Shown here piece after piece: positions 1-5,802 of a stretch of DNA of 6,353 bases. This DNA comes from a bacterium. Lineage in GTDB: Bacteria; Elusimicrobiota; Elusimicrobia; Elusimicrobiales; UBA9959. The translations under genes and the position numbers were made by a program. Below the pieces are notes generated by a model. It worked only from the letters and a program-made list of their open reading frames with translations, ran no database searches and had not been told where the DNA came from. The stretch is taken from the NCBI GenBank assembly GCA_021845705.1, contig JAJZVJ010000154.1:1-6353 (forward strand), given 5' to 3'. Numbering within the stretch: the stretch's first letter is position 1; the number at the start of each line of letters is the position of its first letter.

Positions 1-1
1 C

Positions 2-1273
2 GTCGAAGGTCTGATGGAGCCCGGGCAGAAATGCTCCTGCGGCGGAACCAAATTCTCCAAAGAGAAAGACATCATGGACGTCTGGCTGGACTCGGGCGTC
101 TCCTGGTACGCCGTCCTGAAGGGCGGGATGCTCGGCGCCGGCGAGTTCTTCCCGGCCGACCTGTACCTGGAAGGCTCCGACCAGCACCGCGGCTGGTTCC
201 AGACCTCGCTCATCCCGTCGGTGGCCCTGAACGGCCACCCGCCCTACAAAGCCGTGCTCACCCACGGCATGGTGCTGGACGAACAGGGCCGCGCCATGCA
301 CAAATCCACCGGCAACGTCCTCGCCCCGCAGGAAGTCATCCAGAAATACGGCGCCGAGATCCTGCGCCTCTGGACCGCGCTGTGCGACTACGGCGACGAT
401 ATCCGCATCTCGGAGAAGATCCTCTCCGGGACCATCGACACCTACCGCAAGATCCGCAATACGGTGCGCTACCTGCTGGGGAACCTCAGCGACTTCAACC
501 CGGCCAAACACCGGGTCCCCGACGACAAGCTGGTGGAGACGGACCGCTATATGCGCGCCCGCCTGGCCGTCACCGCGGCCGCGGTGCAGCAGCATTACGA
601 GAACTACCAGTTCCGCCCGGCCATACGCGCCGTGGCCGACTTCTGTATCCTGGACCTCTCCGCCTTCTACCTGGATTCGCTCAAGGACAGGCTCTACACC
701 TTCAGCCCCGACTCGCCCGAGCGCCGCTCGGCGCAGACCGTGCTGCACGATATCCTCACCGCCGTGCTCAAAATGAGCGCCCCGGTGCTGTCGTTCACCG
801 CCGAGGAAGCCTGGAAGACCGCCAAGGCCGAGATCGACCCGTCGCTGGAAGAGAGCGTCTTCCTGGCCGACTATCCCAGGCTCCCCGCCGCGTGGGCGGA
901 CCAGGCCCTGCTCACGCGCTGGGACAAGATCATGTCCGTCCGCGAAACCATCACCAAGGCCATAGAGGAAGTCCGCAAGACCGGGGCCGTGGGCTCCTCG
1001 CTTGAAGCCCGCATAATACTGCGCACCTCCAAGCCCGAAATGAAGGCTTTCCTGGACTCCGCCCTGCCTTTCTGGCCCCAGGTGGCCATAGTTTCAGAGG
1101 CCGCCGTGGAACTTGACCCCGCCGCCCCCGAGCTGGAAGTTAAAGTGAGCAAGGCCGAAGGCGCCAAGTGCCCGCGCTGCTGGACCTGGCGCCGCGACAT
1201 AGGCTCCAACCCCGCGCACGCCGGCGTATGCGGCCGCTGCGCCAAAGCCCTGGAGGACGCCCCCCGGGGATGA
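2..1273 (+). CDS. ileS: Isoleucyl-tRNA synthetase, C-terminal part (5' end outside window)
   Basis: Class I aminoacyl-tRNA synthetase that charges tRNA-Ile with isoleucine in the cytoplasm. The reading frame is open from base 2, so the ATG at 14 is internal and the true start lies upstream. In order, the visible part shows the end of the catalytic core (DVWLDSGVSW, then GSDQHRGWFQTSL), the KMSKS-loop region in variant form AMHKSTGN (293-316), the helical anticodon-binding domain (from about base 430, with YRKIRNTVRYLLGNL), and a C-terminal zinc-binding module. The module has four cysteine codons at 1169, 1178, 1229 and 1238 (CPRCW and CGRC), which are usual in bacterial-type IleS. The missing part should be roughly the first half of a protein of about 900 residues. 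The stop codon overlaps the lspA start by 4 bases. The unusual signature loop (A for the first K, H for the first S) keeps the second, catalytically important lysine, so the enzyme is probably active. Family assignment is very secure. Confidence 0.97.
   Translation, partial: VEGLMEPGQKCSCGGTKFSKEKDIMDVWLDSGVSWYAVLKGGMLGAGEFFPADLYLEGSDQHRGWFQTSLIPSVALNGHPPYKAVLTHGMVLDEQGRAMHKSTGNVLAPQEVIQKYGAEILRLWTALCDYGDDIRISEKILSGTIDTYRKIRNTVRYLLGNLSDFNPAKHRVPDDKLVETDRYMRARLAVTAAAVQQHYENYQFRPAIRAVADFCILDLSAFYLDSLKDRLYTFSPDSPERRSAQTVLHDILTAVLKMSAPVLSFTAEEAWKTAKAEIDPSLEESVFLADYPRLPAAWADQALLTRWDKIMSVRETITKAIEEVRKTGAVGSSLEARIILRTSKPEMKAFLDSALPFWPQVAIVSEAAVELDPAAPELEVKVSKAEGAKCPRCWTWRRDIGSNPAHAGVCGRCAKALEDAPRG
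1252..1256 (+). promoter_or_regulatory. Shine-Dalgarno GGAGG for lspA
   Basis: A full GGAGG lies inside the end of ileS, 13 bases before the ATG at 1270. The spacing is a little long, but it is the only good ribosome site near the lspA start. It supports that start over the upstream in-frame ATG at 1168. Together with the ATGA overlap it points to coupled translation of ileS and lspA. Confidence 0.55.
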
Positions 1274-1755
1274 AAAAACTAACCGGCCCGCTGATAGTGC
1301 TCGCGGTCTTCCTGCTTGACCGGGCTTCCAAGGCCTGGGCGCTGAAGGCCCTGTTCATGCGGTCGGTCATGGTGCTTCCGTTCTTCCACCTCACTTACGC
1401 CGAGAATACCGGGGTGGCGTTCGGGATGTTCAGGGACAGCAACCTGTTCTTTCTTGTTTTCAGCGCGGCGCTGGTGGCGGTGCTGCTGTATCTGCGGCGG
1501 GCCATACAGGGGCACGGCCGCCTGGCGGCTATAGGGCTTGCCCTGGTGCTGGGCGGGGCGCTCGGCAACCTGTACGACCGCATCGCTTACGGTTTTGTGG
1601 TGGACTTTTTCGACTTCTCTTTTTTTCCGGCGGTGTTCAACGTGGCGGACAGCGCAATAACGGTCGGGGCTGCGCTGATGGCTTTAGGCATGAAAGACGA
1701 GAAGAGTGGCCGCCGGCGCCCGGAGGCCGGGGCTCAGGGGGCGGGAAAACTATGA
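1270..1755 (+). CDS. lspA: Lipoprotein signal peptidase (signal peptidase II)
   Basis: Inner-membrane aspartic peptidase that cuts the signal peptide from diacylglyceryl-modified prolipoproteins just before the lipobox cysteine. The 161-residue product has the usual family length and about four membrane helices (roughly residues 5-22, 57-76, 85-101, 124-141). Conserved blocks are visible: LLDRASK near the N-terminus (Asp17), AENTGVAFG (Asn46), GGALGNLYDRIAYGFVVDFF with catalytic Asp112, and FNVADSAITVGAAL with catalytic Asp127. The dyad was placed by recalling the E. coli protein (D123 and D141). The start at 1270 is chosen because it begins with MKK plus a hydrophobic helix, overlaps the ileS stop as ATGA, and has GGAGG upstream. 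An upstream ATG at 1168 would add 34 Arg/Pro-rich residues read out of frame through the ileS zinc module. The C-terminal tail (about 143-161) is basic and low-complexity. Its own stop overlaps the next ATG by 4 bases, and that next gene encodes a probable substrate. ileS-lspA adjacency is common in bacteria. Confidence 0.96.
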   Translation: MKKLTGPLIVLAVFLLDRASKAWALKALFMRSVMVLPFFHLTYAENTGVAFGMFRDSNLFFLVFSAALVAVLLYLRRAIQGHGRLAAIGLALVLGGALGNLYDRIAYGFVVDFFDFSFFPAVFNVADSAITVGAALMALGMKDEKSGRRRPEAGAQGAGKL

Positions 1756-2699
1756 AGAAAATAATTCTGTTTACGCTTATCGCTTCGGGGCTGGCCGGCT
1801 GCAACAGGTCCCCGGAATTTTACTTCGGGCGCGGGAACTACCTGTTTTCAGCCGGCAAAGAGCCGGAGGCCCTGGAGAACTTCAACAGGGCGCTGCTGCT
1901 TAAGAAGAATTTTCCGCAGGCCCTTACCTCCCGCGGGCTCCTGTTCGAGCGGCAGGGCGACAGGCAGAAAGCCGGCCTGGATTACAACAAGGCCATCGAG
2001 CTCGACTCTTCCTACCTGCCGGCGTATAATAACCTGGGCGCCATGCTCATGGACGGGGGGAACTACCGGGAAGCCGCGAACCTGTTCACCCAAGCGCTGG
2101 CGGTCAAGCCGGACTATTCCTACGCGCTGCTCAACCGCGGCCTTTCGCTTTATAAGATGGGCGACTGCGCCGGCGCCACCGCCGACCTTAGCCGCGCGCT
2201 GGAGCTTAACCCCAAATTCCAGATGGCCTATTACCACCGCGCCCTCTGCGAGCTGAAAGCGCGCGACTTCACTTCTGCGATGGCGGACCTGGACTCCCTG
2301 CTTGCCCTTAACCCTGCGGCGGCCCTGGCCCGCTTCGAGCGCGGCAAAGCCCTTTACAATATAGCGGATTACGCGGGCAGCGCGGAGGAGTTCGCGAAAG
2401 CGGCTGAACTTAAACCCGAGGACGCCTCTTATGTGTATTGGCAGGCGCTGGCCCTCTTAAAAGGCGCCAGCCCGGCGGCCGCCTTCGGGCCCGCTTCCAA
2501 AGCCGCGCAGCTTAAGCCGGACTCGGCCCAGGTGCACGGCCTGCTGGGCGATATCTACGCCGCCGCGCAGGACAAGCGCGGCGCCGCGGCCGAGTACCAG
2601 CTGGCCGCGCGGCTCTCGGCCAAATACGCCCCCGCCTACAGGGCCAAACTGGCCGCGCTGCAGAAGCCGGCGCCGCAGCCGCGCAGGAAGCGCCGCTAA
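1752..2699 (+). CDS. TPR-repeat lipoprotein
   Basis: A 315-residue exported lipoprotein built almost wholly of tetratricopeptide repeats, probably a scaffold for protein-protein contacts at the envelope. The N-terminus is a short type II signal peptide, MKK plus a hydrophobic stretch ending in the lipobox L14-A15-G16-C17, with Asn at the position after the cysteine. Residues 21-292 divide into eight consecutive 34-residue units with no insertion or deletion. Most show the TPR pattern of a Gly or Ala near position 8, a hydrophobic/aromatic at 11, Ala near 20 and a closing LxP-type turn (examples: ALELNPKF, AAELKPED). A short basic, Pro-rich tail closes the protein (PAPQPRRKRR). The ATG overlaps the lspA stop (ATGA), and a G-rich stretch at 1736-1745 may serve as ribosome site. 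Its partner cannot be told from sequence. TPR proteins often sit in secretion, assembly or cell-envelope complexes, but no specific name is justified here. Confidence 0.9.
   Translation: MKKIILFTLIASGLAGCNRSPEFYFGRGNYLFSAGKEPEALENFNRALLLKKNFPQALTSRGLLFERQGDRQKAGLDYNKAIELDSSYLPAYNNLGAMLMDGGNYREAANLFTQALAVKPDYSYALLNRGLSLYKMGDCAGATADLSRALELNPKFQMAYYHRALCELKARDFTSAMADLDSLLALNPAAALARFERGKALYNIADYAGSAEEFAKAAELKPEDASYVYWQALALLKGASPAAAFGPASKAAQLKPDSAQVHGLLGDIYAAAQDKRGAAAEYQLAARLSAKYAPAYRAKLAALQKPAPQPRRKRR
1812..2627 (+). repeat. Eight in-register TPR units (protein-level, 102 bases each)
   Basis: Units begin at codons 21, 55, 89, 123, 157, 191, 225 and 259 of the TPR lipoprotein, each exactly 34 residues. 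The repetition is clear in the protein but not in the DNA, so the array is old and diverged rather than a recent tandem duplication. Unit 7 (about residues 225-258, rich in Ala and Ser) fits the consensus least well. Confidence 0.75.
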
Positions 2700-2710
2700 T
2701 CCTTTAGCGG
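2693..2710 (+). other. Small hairpin spanning the TPR gene stop codon
   Basis: CCGCTAA (2693-2699) and TTAGCGG (2704-2710) are perfect inverted repeats around a 4-base TCCT loop. The left arm contains the TAA stop. There is no U-tract after it, so it is not a standard intrinsic terminator. It could protect the 3' end of the upstream message, cause partial termination, or be chance. Confidence 0.3.
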
Positions 2711-2770
2711 GCGGAGCAAGCGTGTTCGCCGTCAGCCGCGGGTTATTTTTAAACAGGGAGTCTTAACAAA
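2700..2770 (+). promoter_or_regulatory. Spacer with AT-rich patch, possible promoter for the GT-C/peptidase pair
   Basis: This 71-base gap is the longest non-coding stretch in the window and follows two overlapping junctions, so a transcription break here is reasonable. Bases 2743-2753 (TTATTTTTAAA) and 2761-2770 are AT-rich against a GC-rich background and include a loose -10-like TATTTT at 2744. I see no convincing -35 at the right distance, so the call is weak. Confidence 0.25.
2755..2760 (+). promoter_or_regulatory. Shine-Dalgarno AGGGAG for the GT-C-like gene
   Basis: AGGGAG ends 10 bases before the ATG at 2771. It favours this start over the in-frame ATGs at 2828 and 2867, which have weaker upstream sites. 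The 2867 start would remove the hydrophilic N-terminal extension and leave MPKKEK directly before the first membrane helix. Confidence 0.5.
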
Positions 2771-4903
2771 ATGTCCGAAGAAAACGATAACCTCTCCCCT
2801 TGGCGTAAAAGATTCCTGGCCAACAGGATGACCCTGGAGAGCATTCTGTTCGAGCGGGAACTGGTAATGCCCAAGAAGGAAAAGCTTTCCACCGGGCTTA
2901 TCGTGCTGGGCTGCATCTGGCTCTTCCACGCCCTGCTGCTGGCGCAGTGGGCGTTCCGGCGGGGTTATTTCTTCAACCAGGCCGACGCGGAAAGCTTCGG
3001 CGGCGTGCTGCGCTACGCGGCCTACCTCAAAACCCAGGGCTTCTGGGCGCTGCTTAAACCCGAGTTCTCCGACCTTACGCTTAACCCGCCGCTTTACTAC
3101 CTTGCCTACGTGCCGGTGCTGAATTACATCACCAAGGACCTGAACCTCGCCCTGGTGATCGTGAACTCTTTCTTCCTGCTGGTGCTCGCGCTGGCCGTTT
3201 TCGTCGCGGTGCGCAGGAGCCGCACCAACAGCGCGGGCTGGCTGGGCGCCGCCTTCGTGCTGGCTTTCCCGTTCGTGCTTGAGACGGCCCGCCGCCCCGC
3301 CCCCGAGATGGCGCTGATGGCGCTGGCCGCCGCCATGTACGCCTGCTATATCCGTTCCGACGAGTTCGAGCTGCCCAAGTGGACCTTCGCTTTCTCCATC
3401 TGCATGGGCCTGGGCTTCTTTTCACACCGGTTCTTCTGGCTTTACGCCATCCCCCTTGTGCCTTTTATCGTGGCCGGGCTTTCAAGCCCCTTCAGCCGCG
3501 ACGAATTGTTCAAGGGCTTCTTCATGGGCGCCGTAGTTAACCTCCCCTGGTACATGTTCGCCCTGGCCGCCGTGGCCGCCGGCCTTGTGCCGTTGGGCGG
3601 CAAATACCTGGGCTTCTGGCATTATTTCAGCCTCGGCGTTACCTCCGCCGGCCTGCCGCTGTTCGTTATAGGCGGCCTCGGCCTTGCCTGGATGTATTAC
3701 TCCGTCTTCATGCCTTACGAAAAAAAGAAGGTGGTGGCCGCCTGGTTCTGGGCGCCGTACCTGTGCCTCGCCTGGCTGGTGCGCGGCAGCAGCCCCGAAC
3801 TGCTTTACCCGGCGCTCATCCCTTTCGCCGTGGCGGTGCCGGTCATGACGCCCCACCAGGTGCGCAAATACCTGCTGTTCTTCGTCCTCGTCCTCGGCGC
3901 GGTGAACCAGTCGGGTTATGTGCGCACTTTCTCCGCCGCCGGCTACCCGGTGGCCGGCCTGCCGCCGCCGCCCGCCGGCGATTACCATTCCGAAGAGCTC
4001 ATCGCTCTAGCCAAGGCCAATGTGCCGGCCGCGGGCGGGCTCGCCGGGGTTTACGGCGACGCCAACCTTAACGCCGCCTCGCTGGGCTTTGCGGGCGCCA
4101 GGACGGCCGGGGAAGTTAAATTCGCCGACAGCCCGGCGTGCCCCGCGTGCGCTTCCGTGCTTATCCACAAAACCCAGCGCTTCGGCGAGAAGCCCTCCAG
4201 GACAGAGCAGCTCTTCTCCGCGCTCAAGGCCCAGCCCTGGTTCGCGTCCGTCTTCCAGAAAAAGCAGGACCTGGAGCTGGCCGACACCTCCAAAGCCGAG
4301 GTTTACGTTAAGCAGCCTTCCGGCGTGCAATTCTTCGAAGAGGGAACCCTGGACGTAAGGAATATCTCCCTCGGCGAGTTCAAGATAGAGGACGCCAGCC
4401 TCAGCCTTTCCGGCTTCGATCCCGCCACCGGGGTCTACTCTTCGGCCAAGCTGTTCGCCCCGGCCGCCATGCTCCTGGGGGGGGATATCTACGGCCTCAC
4501 GCTGGACATCACCGGGCTCTCCGCCGCCGGCCCGGACCGGAACCCGTTCGTGCCCTCCGGCGTTAAGAGCGTTAAGGTGCGTTCGGCCAAGATCACCGAA
4601 TACGCCGTGGAGCGCTATCTCTCCGAGCGCTACCCGCTGCTTAGGGACCTTAAGATAACCCTCGACGGCGGCGTAGGAGTTTCCGCCATGGCTAACGGCC
4701 GCAGCCTCGCTGCCGTTTTCTCCCTGGCCATAAAGAACGGCGACGTGCTGGAGGCCCGGCCCCTGGCCTTCACTTTCGGCCCCGTCACCCTGCCGTCCTA
4801 TGTGCTGCGGCTCTTCACCTTCCGGCTGGACTTCTCGGACAACCCTTACGGGATAAAAGTTTCCGGCGTGCGCGTGGATAAAAACCTCCTGGAGCTTTAC
4901 TGA
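2771..4903 (+). CDS. Polytopic GT-C (ArnT/PMT-like) glycosyltransferase-like protein with C-terminal DUF2993/LmeA-like domain
   Basis: A 710-residue membrane protein I cannot name. Residues 1-40 are a charged cytoplasmic extension. About ten to twelve hydrophobic segments follow, roughly 42-61, 106-120, 126-147, 156-172, 178-194, 205-237, 249-272, 285-310, 321-337, 343-358 and 367-379. The first outer loop carries an acidic pair, Asp72 and Glu74 (NQADAESF), where GT-C enzymes place their catalytic or metal-binding acid. It is followed by LNPPLYYLAYVP, similar to the PPLyY motif of ArnT/PMT_2 proteins. These enzymes use polyprenyl-phosphate sugars on the outer face of the inner membrane. Residues about 385-515 form a soluble extracytoplasmic part like that of ArnT relatives, with a CPAC at 457-460. 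Residues about 517-710 form a further beta-rich domain (GGDIYGLTLDITGL, then ITEYAVERYLSERYPLL, then a DGGVGVSA turn). It resembles my memory of the DUF2993/LmeA lipid-binding family. The next gene starts 2 bases after its stop. Donor and acceptor are unknown. The GT-C call is probable, and the C-terminal domain call is tentative. Confidence 0.75.
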   Translation: MSEENDNLSPWRKRFLANRMTLESILFERELVMPKKEKLSTGLIVLGCIWLFHALLLAQWAFRRGYFFNQADAESFGGVLRYAAYLKTQGFWALLKPEFSDLTLNPPLYYLAYVPVLNYITKDLNLALVIVNSFFLLVLALAVFVAVRRSRTNSAGWLGAAFVLAFPFVLETARRPAPEMALMALAAAMYACYIRSDEFELPKWTFAFSICMGLGFFSHRFFWLYAIPLVPFIVAGLSSPFSRDELFKGFFMGAVVNLPWYMFALAAVAAGLVPLGGKYLGFWHYFSLGVTSAGLPLFVIGGLGLAWMYYSVFMPYEKKKVVAAWFWAPYLCLAWLVRGSSPELLYPALIPFAVAVPVMTPHQVRKYLLFFVLVLGAVNQSGYVRTFSAAGYPVAGLPPPPAGDYHSEELIALAKANVPAAGGLAGVYGDANLNAASLGFAGARTAGEVKFADSPACPACASVLIHKTQRFGEKPSRTEQLFSALKAQPWFASVFQKKQDLELADTSKAEVYVKQPSGVQFFEEGTLDVRNISLGEFKIEDASLSLSGFDPATGVYSSAKLFAPAAMLLGGDIYGLTLDITGLSAAGPDRNPFVPSGVKSVKVRSAKITEYAVERYLSERYPLLRDLKITLDGGVGVSAMANGRSLAAVFSLAIKNGDVLEARPLAFTFGPVTLPSYVLRLFTFRLDFSDNPYGIKVSGVRVDKNLLELY

Positions 4904-4905
4904 AA

Positions 4906-5763
4906 ATGAAAAAACTTCCCGCTTCTCCCCTGCGCGGCTTTCTGCCTTTAGCCCTCTGTTTCGCCCCGGTGTTCGGCGCGTTCTGCGGCTGCGTGGACGT
5001 AACGCTTGACGGTTCCGCCGCCGCCCCGCTGGCCCAGCCGGTGGAGTCGCCTTTCAAGGGCCTGGACCCCGGCTTTAAGTCGCAGGAGACCTCCCACTTC
5101 TCCGTAAACGCCTATACTTCCTCCTCCGTGGCCCTGTACGCCGGCATGTGCGAGGACGATTATTCCCGGATCATGCAGGACCTGGGGCTTTATTCCTTCG
5201 TGCCCGTACGGCCGTACAACATAGTGATCTACAGGGACGCCGCCGAGTACCACGCTAAGACCGGCCAGCCGGACTGGTCCGGCGGGGCCACTTACGGCAA
5301 CGCGCTGTTCCTGTTCGAGGGGCCCGGCCTTAAGGCCACGGCCGCCCACGAGATGACGCACCTTGTCTTCAACGAATTCATGGGCCTCTCGCAGGCCTCC
5401 GCGCTGCGCTGGCTTAACGAGGGCGTGGCGGTGTACGAGGAAAGCCGCGCCGACCAGGCCTCCGCTTCCTTTTACGCGGCCAGGGTAGCCGCCGACGTGG
5501 CGCCGAATCCCATCCCGTTCAGCCAGATGGTCAACCTGGCGCCGCAGGGCGAAAGCCAGGGCACCGTGGACCGCTGGTACTCGCAGGTAGGCTCCGTGGC
5601 GGGCTTTCTTATAAGGCAGGGCGGTTCCTTCAATTTCTCGCTCTTCATGTCAAAACTTCACGACGGAGCCGCGCCGGATAAAGCCATAGAGGAGACCTAT
5701 ACCGGCCTCTGGAAGAACCTCTCCGACGTGGAAAAGGCCTGGAAACTGGACATCCAGAAATAG
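4906..5763 (+). CDS. Exported zinc metallopeptidase, MA-like gluzincin, probable lipoprotein
   Basis: A 285-residue secreted protein. The N-terminus (MKKLPASPLRGF plus a hydrophobic core) ends in F26-C27-G28-C29, an imperfect lipobox, so it is likely a lipoprotein anchored at Cys29, although the Phe at -3 leaves some doubt. The catalytic motif is HEMTH at 148-152 (two zinc-binding His and catalytic Glu149). A third ligand, Glu172, sits in WLNEGVAVYEE 20 residues after the second His, which is gluzincin spacing. Downstream YSQVGSVAGFLIRQGG and the closing TGLWKNLSDVEKAWK match the helical half of peptidase MA-family (PF13485-like) domains, where a tyrosine in the YxQ segment is usual. All residues expected for activity are present. 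It follows the GT-C-like gene by 2 bases, with GGAG at 4891-4894 inside that gene as ribosome site, so the two are almost certainly cotranscribed. The substrate is unknown; a periplasmic or envelope protein is likely. It ends in TAG, unlike the TGA or TAA stops seen in the window's other complete genes. Confidence 0.85.
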   Translation: MKKLPASPLRGFLPLALCFAPVFGAFCGCVDVTLDGSAAAPLAQPVESPFKGLDPGFKSQETSHFSVNAYTSSSVALYAGMCEDDYSRIMQDLGLYSFVPVRPYNIVIYRDAAEYHAKTGQPDWSGGATYGNALFLFEGPGLKATAAHEMTHLVFNEFMGLSQASALRWLNEGVAVYEESRADQASASFYAARVAADVAPNPIPFSQMVNLAPQGESQGTVDRWYSQVGSVAGFLIRQGGSFNFSLFMSKLHDGAAPDKAIEETYTGLWKNLSDVEKAWKLDIQK

Positions 5764-5802
5764 TTTTCCCGGCGCCGTTCCCCGGTTCCCGATCCCCCGC
5801 TT
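5764..5802 (+). other. Short C-rich gap before the copper ATPase gene
   Basis: The 39-base gap has no GGAGG-like ribosome site. It contains the palindrome CGGCGCCG (5770-5777) and spaced GTTCCC hexamers at 5777-5782 and 5785-5790, followed by GATCCC at 5791-5796. This could be a metal-responsive operator or simple low-complexity sequence. I do not recognise it as a known CueR or CsoR site. Confidence 0.25.

Noticed and set aside
31..1005. Long 324-codon open frame inside ileS on the plus strand
   Set aside because: Arg/Pro-rich translation typical of an out-of-frame shadow in high-G+C DNA. The overlapping IleS frame is fully conserved.
1168..1269. N-terminal extension of lspA from an upstream ATG
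   Set aside because: The extra 34 residues are Arg/Pro-rich and are the ileS zinc-module DNA read in another frame. The ATG at 1270 fits the family length and has GGAGG upstream.
3482..3988. Minus-strand open frame of 168 codons within the GT-C-like gene
   Set aside because: His/Gly/Arg-rich antisense shadow of membrane-helix codons, with no motif or ribosome site.
4139..4150. CPAC as a thioredoxin active site
   Set aside because: The surrounding sequence lacks the thioredoxin fold pattern (no WxxC context or cis-Pro region). At most it is an isolated CxxC.
4948..5361. Minus-strand open frame of 137 codons within the peptidase gene
   Set aside because: Antisense to the signal peptide and HExxH region of a well-supported gene. 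Gly-rich shadow without motif.
5761..5763. TAG read-through or reassigned codon making a peptidase-ATPase fusion
   Set aside because: Both proteins have complete, natural ends: the peptidase domain closes before TAG, and the ATPase starts with a normal HMA domain after ATG.
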